Shown here: one piece after another, positions 55,780 through 64,000 of the stretch | Layout of the letters: every line of letters starts with the position of its first letter | How positions within the stretch are numbered: the first letter of the stretch is position 1 | Source of the DNA: Streptomyces sp. Ag109_O5-1 | GTDB taxonomy: Bacteria > Actinomycetota > Actinomycetes > Streptomycetales > Streptomycetaceae | Reading direction: 5' to 3' | Assembly: GCF_003814875.1 (NCBI RefSeq) | Contig: NZ_RKQF01000001.1 | Coordinates: forward strand, 372,001-436,000 | DNA: 64,000 nucleotides | Made by a program: the position numbers and the translations under genes | The notes under the pieces: model-generated | Seen by the model: the letters and a program-made list of their open reading frames with translations, nothing else | Database searches by the model: none | What the model was told of the DNA's origin: nothing

Positions 55780-56496
55780 TCAGGATGCGGCCGCAGGGGC
55801 GTTGCACAAGCCGCGTTCCGCGCTGTCCAGGAGCATCTCCAACGCCGTCGGATAGGCGCTGGTCACCATGCGTTTCGCCAGCAGAGGGGCCGCCTCCGCG
55901 ATACGCGGGTGGGTGGTGGCGGGCAGCCGGGCGTACGTCGAGCTCCACTTCGCCTCGTCCGCGCGCTGGAAGTCCTTCGGCAGGGCCAGGGACGCCGCGT
56001 CCAGGGCGGCGAAGGCCAGGGTCTGGTCGATGAAGGCGTGGTAGACGCGCACGGTCGCGGCCAGGGGGAAGCCTGCCGATCTCAGGACCTCCAGGACCGC
56101 CTCGTCCGCTGCCAGTTCATGGGCCCGTCCCGTCACCCGGTTCGCCGTCAGCAGGGCCGCCTGCGGGTGGGCCAGGTACTCCGCGTGGATACGCAGGCCG
56201 ATCGTGCGCAGGTCGGTCCGCCACTCCCCCGTCGGCGCCCAGCCGGACAGCGCCTGGCCGATGAGCGCGTCGCCGATCGCCAGGGTCAGGTCGTCCATGC
56301 CCCGGAAGTAGCGGTACAGGGTGCTGGGGTCGCAGTCGAGGGCCAGCCCCAGGCGGCGGGCGGTGAGGCCGGCGCTGCCGTGTTCGCGCAGCAGACGCAG
56401 CGCCGTCCCGACGATCAGCTCCTCGGACAGCACGGTGCCGCTGCGCGTCGGACGGCGCCGGCGCCGCCTGTCCTCCGTTACGACCTGTTTGGGCAT
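55780..56496 (-). CDS. TetR-family regulator with TetR_C-type domain
   Basis: The ATG at 56496 (MPKQVVTEDRRRRRRP) gives 238 residues. The basic N-terminal arm is followed by the helix-turn-helix SEELIVGTALRLLREHGSAG and LDCDPSTLYRYFRGMDDLTL. The helical C-terminal part resembles tetracycline-repressor-like ligand domains. It is divergent from the saccharopine-dehydrogenase-like gene, with two direct CCTTATGC repeats between them. The downstream EntS-like MFS gene on the same strand could be in its operon, so two targets are possible. Confidence 0.88.
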   Translation of the reverse strand: MPKQVVTEDRRRRRRPTRSGTVLSEELIVGTALRLLREHGSAGLTARRLGLALDCDPSTLYRYFRGMDDLTLAIGDALIGQALSGWAPTGEWRTDLRTIGLRIHAEYLAHPQAALLTANRVTGRAHELAADEAVLEVLRSAGFPLAATVRVYHAFIDQTLAFAALDAASLALPKDFQRADEAKWSSTYARLPATTHPRIAEAAPLLAKRMVTSAYPTALEMLLDSAERGLCNAPAAAS

Positions 56497-56517
56497 CGCC
56501 CGCTCCCCTGCACCCGT

Positions 56518-56545
56518 CCTTATGCCAACGCCATTGACCTTATGC
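56518..56545. promoter_or_regulatory. Two direct CCTTATGC repeats in the TetR promoter region
   Basis: CCTTATGC occurs at 56518-56525 and 56538-56545, 20 bp apart, about two helical turns. They lie between divergent TetR and saccharopine-dehydrogenase-like genes. A possible promoter for the rightward gene, TTGACC-N18-TTTGAT (56534-56563), overlaps the second copy. Confidence 0.45.
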
Positions 56546-56619
56546 GACGGCCCGGCGTTTGATTCCGGCCAAGGCGCCCCGTACTCGACCTCGCACTCTG
56601 TTCGAGAAGGAGATTCGCC

Positions 56620-57834
56620 ATGCGTGTACTGCTCGTGGGAGCCGGTGGTGTGGGCACCGCCGTCAGCCGGATCGCGGCCCGCCGCCCGTTCTTCGAGGCG
56701 ATGGTGGTGGCCGACTACGACCCGGCACGGGCCGAGGCGGCCGTGGCGGCCGTCGGTGACGACCGGTTCCTCGCCGAGCGCGTCGACGCCGGTGACGAGG
56801 CGGCCGTGGCCGCGCTGCTCGCCCGGCACGGCTGCGACGTACTGCTCAACGCCACCGACCCGCGCTTCGTGATGCCCCTGTTCCGGGCCGCACGCAAAGC
56901 CGGGGCGGCCTATCTCGACATGGCGATGTCGCTCTCCCGGCAGCACCCCGGACGGCCGTACGAGGAGTGCGGGGTCAAGCTGGGCGACGAGCAGTTCGCG
57001 CTGGCCGGGGAGTGGGAGCAGGCGGGTGCGCTCGCCCTGGTGGGCATGGGGGTGGAGCCCGGTCTGTCGGACGTGTTCGCCCGGTACGCGGCCGACGAGC
57101 TCTTCGACGAGATCGACGAGGTCGGCATCCGCGACGGCGCGAACCTGACGGTCGACGGCTACGGCTTCGCGCCCTCCTTCAGCATCTGGACCACCATCGA
57201 GGAGTGCCTCAACCCGCCCGTGGTGTACGAGAAGGGGCGTGGCTGGTTCACGACCGAGCCGTTCAGCGAGCCGGAGGTGTTCGACTTCCCGGAGGGGATC
57301 GGGCCGGTCGAGTGCGTCAATGTGGAGCACGAGGAGGTGCTGCTGGTGCCGCGCTGGGTGGACGCGCGGCGGGTCACCTTCAAGTACGGGCTGGGCCGGG
57401 AGTTCATCGAGACGCTGAAGACGCTGCACCTGCTGGGCCTGGACAGCACCGCCCCGGTGGCCGTGCCCGGCCCGGACGGCCCGGTCGCGGTCTCGCCCCG
57501 GGACGTGGTGGCCGCGTCGCTCCCCGACCCGGCGACGCTGGGCGAGCGCATGCACGGCAAGACCTGCGCGGGCACCTGGGTGCGCGGGACGAAGGACGGG
57601 CGGCCGCGCGAGGTGTATCTCTACCACGTGGTCGACAACCAGTCGTCCATGACGGAGTACGGTTGTCAGGCCGTGGTGTGGCAGACGGCCGTCAATCCGG
57701 TCGTCGCCCTCGAACTCCTGGCCACCGACGCGTGGTCGGGCTCGGGCGTCCTCGGCCCGGAGGCGTTCCCGGCCCGCCCGTTCCTCGACCTGCTGACCGA
57801 GTACGGCTCCCCCTGGGGCCTGCGCGAGCAGTGA
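56620..57834 (+). CDS. Saccharopine dehydrogenase-family (Lys9-like) oxidoreductase
   Basis: The 404-residue protein starts with a Rossmann motif (MRVLLVGAGGVGTAVSRIAA) and VVADYDPARAEAA. It has the saccharopine-dehydrogenase middle segment VLLNATDPRFVMPLFRAARK and YLDMAMS. The C-terminal substrate domain contains VGMGVEPGLSDVFARY. Family members act on amino acid-derived imines or saccharopine. Many bacterial copies, like carboxynorspermidine synthase, have other substrates. The divergent TetR gene suggests ligand-induced expression. The substrate is not known. Confidence 0.87.
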   Translation: MRVLLVGAGGVGTAVSRIAARRPFFEAMVVADYDPARAEAAVAAVGDDRFLAERVDAGDEAAVAALLARHGCDVLLNATDPRFVMPLFRAARKAGAAYLDMAMSLSRQHPGRPYEECGVKLGDEQFALAGEWEQAGALALVGMGVEPGLSDVFARYAADELFDEIDEVGIRDGANLTVDGYGFAPSFSIWTTIEECLNPPVVYEKGRGWFTTEPFSEPEVFDFPEGIGPVECVNVEHEEVLLVPRWVDARRVTFKYGLGREFIETLKTLHLLGLDSTAPVAVPGPDGPVAVSPRDVVAASLPDPATLGERMHGKTCAGTWVRGTKDGRPREVYLYHVVDNQSSMTEYGCQAVVWQTAVNPVVALELLATDAWSGSGVLGPEAFPARPFLDLLTEYGSPWGLREQ

Positions 57835-57948
57835 CCGCCCGCGAATTCCAAGGGACTTGGCCGTTTCGACCGCGCCCGCTGCGGTGACCCGGATCCGAGC
57901 AACGCGCACCCGAAACGGCAGAGTCGACTTGGATGGCAGGTGACTTCG

Positions 57949-58203
57949 ATGGACGACTGGCGAGAGCACGCCGCATGCCGCGCCGAGGACCCCGACCTCT
58001 TCTTCCCGATCGGCACGACCGGCCCGTCACTGCACCAGACGCGGCGGGCGAAGGCCGTCTGTGAGCGCTGCCCGGCCCAGGAGCCGTGCCTGCGCTGGGC
58101 GATGGAGACCGAGCAGACCGTCGGCATCTGGGGCGGCACGACCGAGGCGGAGCGCCGGCTGCTGGCCCGGCGCCGGCAGCCGGCCGCGCGCCGGTTCAGC
58201 TGA
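57949..58203 (+). CDS. WhiB-family [4Fe-4S] transcription regulator (WblE-like)
   Basis: The ATG at 57949 lies 8 bp after AGG; a GTG at 57940 adds three residues. The 84-residue protein has the four WhiB cysteines (AACRAEDPDLFFP, VCERCPAQEPCLRWAM), the GIWGGTTEAERR turn and a basic tail. The pattern is closest to WblE. WhiB proteins hold an O2/NO-sensitive cluster and bind the principal sigma factor and DNA. Its 3' end overlaps the convergent kinase gene by 8 bp. Confidence 0.92.
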   Translation: MDDWREHAACRAEDPDLFFPIGTTGPSLHQTRRAKAVCERCPAQEPCLRWAMETEQTVGIWGGTTEAERRLLARRRQPAARRFS

Positions 58204-60055
58204 CGTCGGCCGGCTCGGCCGCCCCCGGCAGCCGCAGGGTGAACTCGGCGCCCTTGCCGGGTTCGCTCCGTACCTCGGCGGTGCCGTCGTGGGCAGCCAT
58301 CAGGTGCCGCACGATCGGCAGGCCCAGGCCGCTGCCCCCGGTGCGCCGGCTGCGGGACTTCTCCGCGCGCCAGAACCGTTCGAAGACGTGCGGCAGGTCC
58401 TCCTGCGCGATGCCCTGCCCGGTGTCGGTGACGGTGAGGACGACGTCGTCGCCGTCCCGGCGGACGGCCAGTGTGACGGTGCCGTCGGCGGGGGTGTGCC
58501 GGATCGCGTTGGAGACCAGGTTGCCCAGTGCCTGCCGCATCCGCACCGGGTCGGCGTCGAGCCAGGCGCTGCCGTCGGGATCGGTCAGCAGGGTGACCCC
58601 GGCCGCGTCGGCGGCGACCCGGTGGGCGGCGGCGACCTGGTCGAGCAGGTCGGCGGCGCGGACCGGCTCACGGTGCACACGCAGGGTGCCGGCGTCGGCG
58701 GCCGCCAGGTCCTGGAGGTCGTCGATGATCCGCTGCAGGACCAGTGCCTCCTCGTGCAGCGAGGACAGCAGTGCCGGGTCGGGGTCGACCACACCGTCCC
58801 GGGTGACCTCCAGCCAGCCCCGGATGTTGGTGAGCGGGCTGCGCAGTTCATGGGCGATGTCGCTGACCATCGCCTTGCGCTGCTCCTCCAGGCGTTCCCG
58901 GCGCTCGGTGAGGTCGTTGAACGCCTCGGCCAGCAGCCCGGTCTCGTCCCGGGTCCGCACCGGCGCCCGTACGTGCAGTTCGGGCGGCTGCTGCGCGGCG
59001 AGGGTCAGCGCGCGCAGCGGTCGTACCAGACGGGTGGCGACCACCGCCGTGACGGCGACCGTGACGGCGAGGACCAGACCAGCGGCGCCGACGATCCTGG
59101 TCTTGTTGGCCCGGGACATGTCGAAGCGGGGTGCGACCTGGTCGCCGATGCCGAGGAAGAGTTCGGCGGCGGGGGCCACATACGGTTCGAGCTGGATGCG
59201 CCGGGCGTTGGTGATGCAGTTCTTCGCGTTCTGGTCCGTCCCTCGCTCGGTCCTCTTCTTGGTGACGAGGAAACCGCCGGAGACCGGGTTGCGTCCCGTG
59301 GTGTCGTAGGTGAGGGAGAGCGGGCCGCCGAGGTCCATGTCCCTGGCCTGGAGGCAGGGGCGGGCCAGGTCCGTCAGCGCGGTGAGCGCCTTGGTCTCGG
59401 TCGAGGTCGGGTAGTCGAGCGCGTCTCTCGTCTCGGCCGTCGACTCGCCGTAGAAGTTGCCGCACCCGATCTTGATTTCGAGGGGAGCGTCCCTCTCGTC
59501 GTCGACGACGACATGCGGCCGCCCGCTCGGGGTGTGCTGGACGGTGACCCCGATACCCACGCGGTCGTAGCACTCCTGCACCTTCTTCGCGACCGCGTCC
59601 AGCTTCTCGCGCTCCGGCGCGGTCAGCCGGAACGGGCCCACCGCACGCGGGTCGATGCCGCTGAGCTGGGCGCCGAGTTCGGTGTAGGTGTCGGTGTGCA
59701 GGGGGTCCACGGCTGCGGCCGGCCGGGGTGGCAACGGGGTGCCCTGGCCTGCCGAGTCGGCGATCAGCGTGCGGTCGGCGGTGGTCAGCGCGATCCTGCG
59801 GCCGGTCTTCGCGGCCAGCGTCCGGACCGTGCGCCGGACCCCGGTCCAGTCGGGATGGACGGCCGCGTAGCCGCTCAGCTGCGCGAGGATCCTGTTGTCG
59901 GCGGCGAGGTCCTGCCCCTGTTCCTCCTCCAGCGCGCTGGTGGTGGTGGTCACCGCGAGCCAGGCGGTGGCGGCCACCGAGCACACGGCGATCAGCACCG
60001 AGGTGAACAGCAGCCGCACGAGCAGCCGTTTGCGCCACGGTATCCGGGGCTTCAC
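58196..60055 (-). CDS. Sensor histidine kinase, OmpR class, with large extracytoplasmic domain
   Basis: The GTG start at 60055 overlaps the response-regulator stop by 4 bp. The 619-residue protein has a membrane helix near 12-35 and an outside domain of about 250 residues with four cysteines (VQECYD, IGCGNF, ARPCLQ, KNCITN) that may form disulfides. A second membrane helix (about 318-340) and a HAMP domain follow. The HisKA motif carries the phospho-acceptor near residue 402 (DIAHELRSPLTN). The HATPase boxes are NLVSNAIRHT, DTGQGI and GGSGLGLPIV. Signal unknown; the partner is encoded directly upstream. Confidence 0.92.
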   Translation of the reverse strand: MKPRIPWRKRLLVRLLFTSVLIAVCSVAATAWLAVTTTTSALEEEQGQDLAADNRILAQLSGYAAVHPDWTGVRRTVRTLAAKTGRRIALTTADRTLIADSAGQGTPLPPRPAAAVDPLHTDTYTELGAQLSGIDPRAVGPFRLTAPEREKLDAVAKKVQECYDRVGIGVTVQHTPSGRPHVVVDDERDAPLEIKIGCGNFYGESTAETRDALDYPTSTETKALTALTDLARPCLQARDMDLGGPLSLTYDTTGRNPVSGGFLVTKKRTERGTDQNAKNCITNARRIQLEPYVAPAAELFLGIGDQVAPRFDMSRANKTRIVGAAGLVLAVTVAVTAVVATRLVRPLRALTLAAQQPPELHVRAPVRTRDETGLLAEAFNDLTERRERLEEQRKAMVSDIAHELRSPLTNIRGWLEVTRDGVVDPDPALLSSLHEEALVLQRIIDDLQDLAAADAGTLRVHREPVRAADLLDQVAAAHRVAADAAGVTLLTDPDGSAWLDADPVRMRQALGNLVSNAIRHTPADGTVTLAVRRDGDDVVLTVTDTGQGIAQEDLPHVFERFWRAEKSRSRRTGGSGLGLPIVRHLMAAHDGTAEVRSEPGKGAEFTLRLPGAAEPADVS

Positions 60056-60750
60056 GGCCGGCCGCCGCTCAGCTTGTAGCCGACCCCGAACACGGTCACC
60101 AGTCGCACCGGCCGCCGCGGATCGGCCTCGATCTTCCGGCGCAGGTTCATGACGTGGACGTCGACGGCCCGTTCGGTGGAGGCCCGGTCGAATCCGCTGG
60201 TGCACTGCAGCAACTGCCGCCGGGTGAACACCCGGTCCGGCTCCCCGGCCATGGCGAGCAGGATCTGGAACTCGGCCGGGGTCACCTCCACCGGCACCCC
60301 GTCACAGCGCACCTCGTGCCGCACGGGATCGACGCTGATCCCGGCGGCGGTCACGGCGGGTTCCTCCCGCACCTCCGCGGCCCGCCCACTGCGCCGCAGG
60401 ACCGTCCGGATCCGGGCCATCAGCTCCCGCGGACTGTACGGCTTGGTCATGTAGTCGTCGGCGCCCAGCTCCAGGCCGAGCAGCACATCGTCCTCGTCGG
60501 AGCGGGCGGTGAGCATCAGCACCGGGATCTCCGGGTCGCCGCCGCGCAGCACCCGGCACACGCCGAAGCCGTCGATCACCGGGAGCATCAGGTCGAGGAC
60601 GACGAGGTCGGGCCCCAGCCGTCGGGCCGCGTCCAGCGCCGCGGCCCCGTCGTGGACCACCGTCGCGGTATGGCCCTCGGCCAGCAGGGACCGCCGGATC
60701 AGCTCGGCCTGCATCTCGTCGTCCTCGGCGACCAGCACATGTGCGCACAC
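60052..60750 (-). CDS. OmpR-type response regulator
   Basis: The 232-residue protein has receiver acids D10-D11, phospho-acceptor D53 (LVVLDLMLPVIDGFG), MLTARS and DDYMTKPYSPREL. The OmpR winged helix contains VEVTPAEFQILLAMAGEPDR and VDVHVMNLRRKIEADPRRPV. It is the first gene of a regulator-kinase operon coupled by a GTGA overlap. The L,D-transpeptidase gene lies upstream on the same strand, with its stop 19 bp before this start, so wall-related control is possible. Confidence 0.93.
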   Translation of the reverse strand: MCAHVLVAEDDEMQAELIRRSLLAEGHTATVVHDGAAALDAARRLGPDLVVLDLMLPVIDGFGVCRVLRGGDPEIPVLMLTARSDEDDVLLGLELGADDYMTKPYSPRELMARIRTVLRRSGRAAEVREEPAVTAAGISVDPVRHEVRCDGVPVEVTPAEFQILLAMAGEPDRVFTRRQLLQCTSGFDRASTERAVDVHVMNLRRKIEADPRRPVRLVTVFGVGYKLSGGRP

Positions 60751-60769
60751 GGGATCGGATCCTAAGCGC

Positions 60770-61507
60770 CTACTGGGCGAGCCAGTCGGCGTATCCCATG
60801 ACGACGACCGGATGCCGGTCCGGGTCGAGAGTGCGCAGCAGCTCCTTCATATGCGCCTTGGCGACGCTGACGCACGCGTGCGTCGGCCCGCCGTGGTCGA
60901 CGTGCAGCCAGACCCCGCCGCCGCGCTTCGCGCCCATCGGCCGGGTCCAGTCGAGCGGTGAAGTGCCCGGCTGACGGTTGTAGTTGATGGCGACGACGTA
61001 GTCGAAGGAGCCCTCCAGCGGCTCGCCCTCGAAACCGGTACCGGGCGAGCGGAAGCCGTAGGACTGGTGGTAGGGCAGCCTGCTCCCGGGGTCGGTGAGC
61101 AGGCCCCCGGCGTCGGTCAGTCCGTAGACGCCGACGGGTGAGCGCAGATCTCCGGCGAGGTGGTGCTCGCTCCAGCCGTCCCTGCCGTTGTGCGCGGGCC
61201 AACTGGCGCCGGGCTGCCAGGTGTCGTCGTCCCGCTCGTACAGGACGACGGTGGAGAGCGGGGAGTCCTTGCCCCGCCCGCCGGCGACGACGACCTGCTC
61301 CGCCCGCTCGGGTATCGCGGCCGTGGTCCTGGGCCCGAGCCCCGGTATGCCCTGGGCCTGCGGGCTGCTCTCGGGTGTGGGGGAAGCCGTCGTCCGCGCC
61401 GCCCGGTCGTCGTCCGACCGGCTCGGCGCGGCCTCGGCGCCTCCCCCGCAACCGGAGAGCAGGAGGGGGGAGGCGAGGAGGGCGACGGCGGTTCTGCGTT
61501 GGATCAT
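60770..61507 (-). CDS. L,D-transpeptidase-like (YkuD) lipoprotein
   Basis: The ATG at 61507 gives 245 residues with a lipoprotein signal (MIQRRTAVALLASPLLLSGC, lipobox Cys20). The C-terminal YkuD-type domain ends with the catalytic motif HVDHGGPTHACVSV; Cys212 is the nucleophile and His202 or His205 the partner. L,D-transpeptidases make 3-3 peptidoglycan crosslinks or hydrolyse them, outside the membrane. The motif differs from the usual HGTxxxxxxGxxxSxGC form, so activity on peptides other than peptidoglycan is possible. It lies just upstream of the OmpR-type regulator genes on the same strand. Confidence 0.85.
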   Translation of the reverse strand: MIQRRTAVALLASPLLLSGCGGGAEAAPSRSDDDRAARTTASPTPESSPQAQGIPGLGPRTTAAIPERAEQVVVAGGRGKDSPLSTVVLYERDDDTWQPGASWPAHNGRDGWSEHHLAGDLRSPVGVYGLTDAGGLLTDPGSRLPYHQSYGFRSPGTGFEGEPLEGSFDYVVAINYNRQPGTSPLDWTRPMGAKRGGGVWLHVDHGGPTHACVSVAKAHMKELLRTLDPDRHPVVVMGYADWLAQ

Positions 61508-61548
61508 GAAACGAGGGTGACCGAGATTTGTAAGGAAGTGGTCAGGAT

Positions 61549-62964
61549 TCAGGCCTGGTTCGGCTTGCCCTTCTCGTACAACCACGTGTGGAACAGCGAG
61601 CCGAGGTCCTTACCCGACTCCCCCTCGGCCAGCTTCACAAACTCCGCGGTGGTCCCGTGCCCGTACCGGTGCTCGCTCGCCCAGGCCCGCAGGATCCGGA
61701 AGAACACCTGGTCCCCCACGGCCTTCCGCAGCTCGTGCAGCGCCATCGCGCCCCGCGCGTACACCGGTGTGCCGAAGATGTTCTCGCCGCTCCCGGGGTC
61801 CCCCGGCGGGTACGCCCACAACTCGTCGCTCGCCGGCTTGGCGTACAGCGCGTCGAACGCCTTCTGCGCGCTGTCGCCGCCGTGCTGCTCGCTGTAGAGC
61901 CACTCGGCGTACGTCGCGAAGCCCTCGTTGAGCCAGATGTCCTTCCAGGCGGTGAGCGAGACGGAGTCGCCGAACCACTGGTGGGCGTTCTCGTGGACGA
62001 GCGTGCTCAGGTCGGGTGCGGAGTCGTAGAGCGGCCGGCCCTGGGTCTCCAGCGCGTACCCGACGCTCGGCGCGTGGTCGACGATCGACCCGGCGGACCG
62101 GAACGGGTACGGCCCGAACAGCTTGCTCTCCCACTCCAGCACCGACGGCAGCTTCTTCAGCACGGCCGCCGACCCGCTCGCCTCTCTCGGGTCGACCGCG
62201 TTGTACACCTTGATCCCGTCCCGGGTGGTGTACTGCTCGACCTTGAACTTGCCGACGGTGGCGGTGGCGAGATAGGCGGCCATCGGCTCGCTCTGCCGCC
62301 AGCGGAAGGTCGTCCGGCCCTGGGCCGTGTGCTGCCCGAGGAGGACGCCGTTGGCGACGGCCGTGCTCCCCTTGGGGACGGTGATGGTGAAGTCGTACGA
62401 CGACTTGTCCTTGGGGTGGCTGTTCGCCGGGAACCAGGTCATCGCGCCCTGCGGCTCCCCGGCGACGAACGCGCCGTCGTCGGTGGCGATCCAGCCGTCG
62501 GCCGAGCCGTCCGGGTCGGTGACCTGCTTGGGGGTGCCGTTGTAGCTGACGGCGACCCGGAACTCCCGGCCCTTCGCCAGCGCACGCGACGGTGTGACGA
62601 CGAGTTCCTGTCCGCTGCGGCTGAAGTGGGCCGTCCGTCCGTCGACCGTCACCCGGGTGACCTTCAGGCCGTTGAGGTCGAGGTCGAAGCGGGTGAGCTT
62701 CTCGGTGGCACGGGCTGTGAGGACGGCCTTGCCGTCGAGGTGGCGGGAGGAGATGTCGTAGCGCAGCGTCAGGTCGTAGTGGCTGACGTGGTATCCGCCG
62801 TTGCCGCTGAGCGGGAAGTAGGGGTCGCCCGCGCCCGAGGCTCCGATCGTGCTCGCCGAGGCCGGTCCGGCGGCGGCGAGCAGGGCCGCCACGGCGACCG
62901 GGACGGTGGCGAGGACCGCGTCGCGGCGGAGGACCGCGGTCCGTCTGCTGTTGGCAACCTGCAC
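61549..62964 (-). CDS. Secreted M1-family metallopeptidase (aminopeptidase N-like)
   Basis: The 471-residue protein has a signal peptide (about 1-38, ending PASAS). The M1 zinc site is HENAH at 324-328 with the third ligand E347 (WLNEGFATYAEWLY); the variant HENAHQWFG fits HExxH. The N-terminal beta domain (YHVSHYDLTLRYDISSRHLD) is typical. It lacks the long C-terminal helical domain of animal enzymes, as in short bacterial forms. It cleaves N-terminal residues from peptides outside the cell. It follows a gap of 41 bp from the L,D-transpeptidase gene on the same strand. Confidence 0.9.
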   Translation of the reverse strand: MQVANSRRTAVLRRDAVLATVPVAVAALLAAAGPASASTIGASGAGDPYFPLSGNGGYHVSHYDLTLRYDISSRHLDGKAVLTARATEKLTRFDLDLNGLKVTRVTVDGRTAHFSRSGQELVVTPSRALAKGREFRVAVSYNGTPKQVTDPDGSADGWIATDDGAFVAGEPQGAMTWFPANSHPKDKSSYDFTITVPKGSTAVANGVLLGQHTAQGRTTFRWRQSEPMAAYLATATVGKFKVEQYTTRDGIKVYNAVDPREASGSAAVLKKLPSVLEWESKLFGPYPFRSAGSIVDHAPSVGYALETQGRPLYDSAPDLSTLVHENAHQWFGDSVSLTAWKDIWLNEGFATYAEWLYSEQHGGDSAQKAFDALYAKPASDELWAYPPGDPGSGENIFGTPVYARGAMALHELRKAVGDQVFFRILRAWASEHRYGHGTTAEFVKLAEGESGKDLGSLFHTWLYEKGKPNQA

Positions 62965-63134
62965 ATTCGCTCCTTGAAGGGGTACACGATGATCAATCGC
63001 AGGCCCACAGACTAGGCGCGGCGGCGCGGCGGCATGCCCCTCATTCAGGTCAAGTCGCGCCGCGTCGGCGGCCGCTGCCGCGGGCCCGCCGCGTACGCTC
63101 GCCGCACCGTCACCGAGCCGAGAGGTGCCCGACC

Positions 63135-63482
63135 GTGAGCGTGCGCGTCCGCAGGATCTACGAATCGCCCGAGCCGGCGGACGGGGTGCGGGTCCTGGTG
63201 GACCGGCTGTGGCCGCGCGGGATGTCCAAGGAGCACGCGCACGTCGACGAGTGGCCGAAGGGGCTGACGCCGTCGAACGAGCTGCGCCGCTGGTTCCACG
63301 AGGGCGGGTCCTACGAGGAGTTCACCCGCCGTTACGAGGCGGAGCTGGACGCTCCCGAGGCCGCCGAACTCCTCGACGGCCTGCGCAAGACGGTCCGGAA
63401 GCGCAAGGTCACGCTGCTCACCGCGTCGAGGACGCCCGAGGAGAGCCACGCCAGTGTGCTGGCGCGGCTCCTCACGGAATGA
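63135..63482 (+). CDS. DUF488 family protein (YeaO-like)
   Basis: The GTG at 63135 gives 115 residues. The family marks are VRRIYESPEPADGVRVLVDRLWPRGMSKE at the start, shortened here to RVLVDRLWPRG, WFHEGGSYEEFTRRY in the middle and KVTLLTASRTPEESHASVL near the end. DUF488/YeaO proteins are cytoplasmic and uncharacterised. It converges on the FAD dehydrogenase gene with a 10-bp gap. Confidence 0.87.
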   Translation: MSVRVRRIYESPEPADGVRVLVDRLWPRGMSKEHAHVDEWPKGLTPSNELRRWFHEGGSYEEFTRRYEAELDAPEAAELLDGLRKTVRKRKVTLLTASRTPEESHASVLARLLTE

Positions 63483-63492
63483 GCCACGCCGT

Positions 63493-64000
63493 CTACTTGG
63501 CCGTCTGCTTCGCCGCGGCCCGGCCCGCCGCCCGCCCCGAGAACAGGCAGCCGCCGAGGAACGTGCCCTCCAGCGCGTTGTAGCCGTGCACACCGCCGCC
63601 GCCGAAGCCGGCCACCTCGCCGGCCGCGTACAGCCCGCCGATCGGCTTGCCGTCGGCGCCGAGGGCGCGGGAGTCCAGGTCGGTCTGGATGCCGCCGAGG
63701 GTCTTGCGGGTGAGGACGTGCAGCTTGACGCCGATCAGCGGGCCGGCCGCCGGGTCGAGGATGCGGTGCGGGGTGGCGACCCGGCCCAGGCGGTCGCCGA
63801 TGTAGCGGCGGGCGTTGTGGATGCCCTGGACCTGGGAGTCCTTGCTGTAGGAGTTGCCGATCTGGAGGTCGCGGGCGACGATCTGGCGACGCACCTCGGC
63901 CGCGTCGAGCAGCGCCTTGTCGGTGAGCCCGTTCATCTTCTCGACGAGCTGGTCCAGGGAGTTCGCGGTCACGAAGTCCGCGCCCTTGTCGAGGAAGGCC
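63493..64000 (-). CDS. FAD-binding dehydrogenase (3-ketosteroid dehydrogenase/fumarate reductase-like), C-terminal part
   Basis: Only the C-terminal 168 residues are in the window. The reading frame runs on past position 64000. The visible part has the FAD-domain end GGIQTDLDSRALGADGKPIG, LYAAGEVAGFGGGGVHGYNA and GTFLGGCLFSGRAAGRAAA. These are typical of the FAD_binding_2 family that includes ketosteroid dehydrogenases. The catalytic domain is partly outside. Function cannot be narrowed from this fragment. Confidence 0.85.
   Translation of the reverse strand, partial: AFLDKGADFVTANSLDQLVEKMNGLTDKALLDAAEVRRQIVARDLQIGNSYSKDSQVQGIHNARRYIGDRLGRVATPHRILDPAAGPLIGVKLHVLTRKTLGGIQTDLDSRALGADGKPIGGLYAAGEVAGFGGGGVHGYNALEGTFLGGCLFSGRAAGRAAAKQTAK

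Overview
The window is high-GC actinobacterial chromosome, almost certainly Streptomyces. The evidence is the dense packing of G/C-ending codons, GTG starts and GTGA/ATGA stop-start overlaps, a WhiB-like protein, two SigB/F/G-type sigma factors with RsbW-like ATPases, a CYP105-like P450 and a GlgE-TreS-Mak-GlgB glucan operon. No rRNA, tRNA, CRISPR array, insertion sequence or phage gene was seen.

Left part (1-13.5 kb). Two tandem arabinan-degrading GH43 genes are both broken, one by a one-base frameshift and one by frameshifts plus internal deletions. A MarR regulator is divergent from an HSL-type esterase. A secreted SH3 protein and a membrane HTH/DUF2690 protein follow. At 5.66-11.5 kb lies the most unusual locus. 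It encodes an aromatic-acid MFS transporter, a XylE-like extradiol dioxygenase, a GalD-type tautomerase, a GalC-type RraA-fold aldolase, a GalB-type PIG-L hydratase and a GntR regulator. It looks like a gallate-type meta-cleavage pathway whose usual LigAB-type ring-cleaving enzyme is replaced by a VOC-fold enzyme. A repeated inverted repeat ties the transporter to the regulator's operon. A LysR/EamA exporter pair follows.

Middle part (13.5-31 kb). A cytochrome P450 sits with its own ferredoxin and ferredoxin reductase. An orphan, degenerate response regulator is divergent from a zinc alcohol dehydrogenase. Two 18-bp elements upstream of the dehydrogenase recur at the MarR/esterase promoter 14 kb away. 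A TetR/DHA2-MFS pair with a clear palindromic operator leads into two NarL-type two-component systems. Then come a stand-alone ATP-dependent DNA ligase, a HemC (porphobilinogen deaminase) protein, a VOC protein, a hypothetical protein and a DrrAB-like ABC exporter with its MarR regulator.

Right part (31-64 kb). A SigB/F/G sigma factor and an ANTAR protein precede the alpha-glucan/trehalose block. GlgX and a degenerate ATPase are transcribed leftward. DUF5133, GlgE, TreS, maltokinase and GlgB are transcribed rightward. After GlgB come a YbdK-type ligase, a long-chain acyl-CoA ligase, an RsbW-like ATPase, a methyltransferase, an NDH-2-like oxidoreductase, a FUSC membrane protein, a second SigB/F/G sigma factor and another RsbW-like ATPase. 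A 133-nt leader or small-RNA candidate with a strong terminator precedes a lone cNMP-binding protein. The end carries an MFS exporter, a TetR/saccharopine-dehydrogenase pair, a WhiB-like protein, an OmpR-type two-component system, an L,D-transpeptidase lipoprotein, an M1 metallopeptidase, a DUF488 protein and the C-terminus of a FAD dehydrogenase.

Start codons were chosen from ribosome-binding sites, overlaps and protein N-termini. Family assignments rest on motifs recognised by eye; no database search was run.
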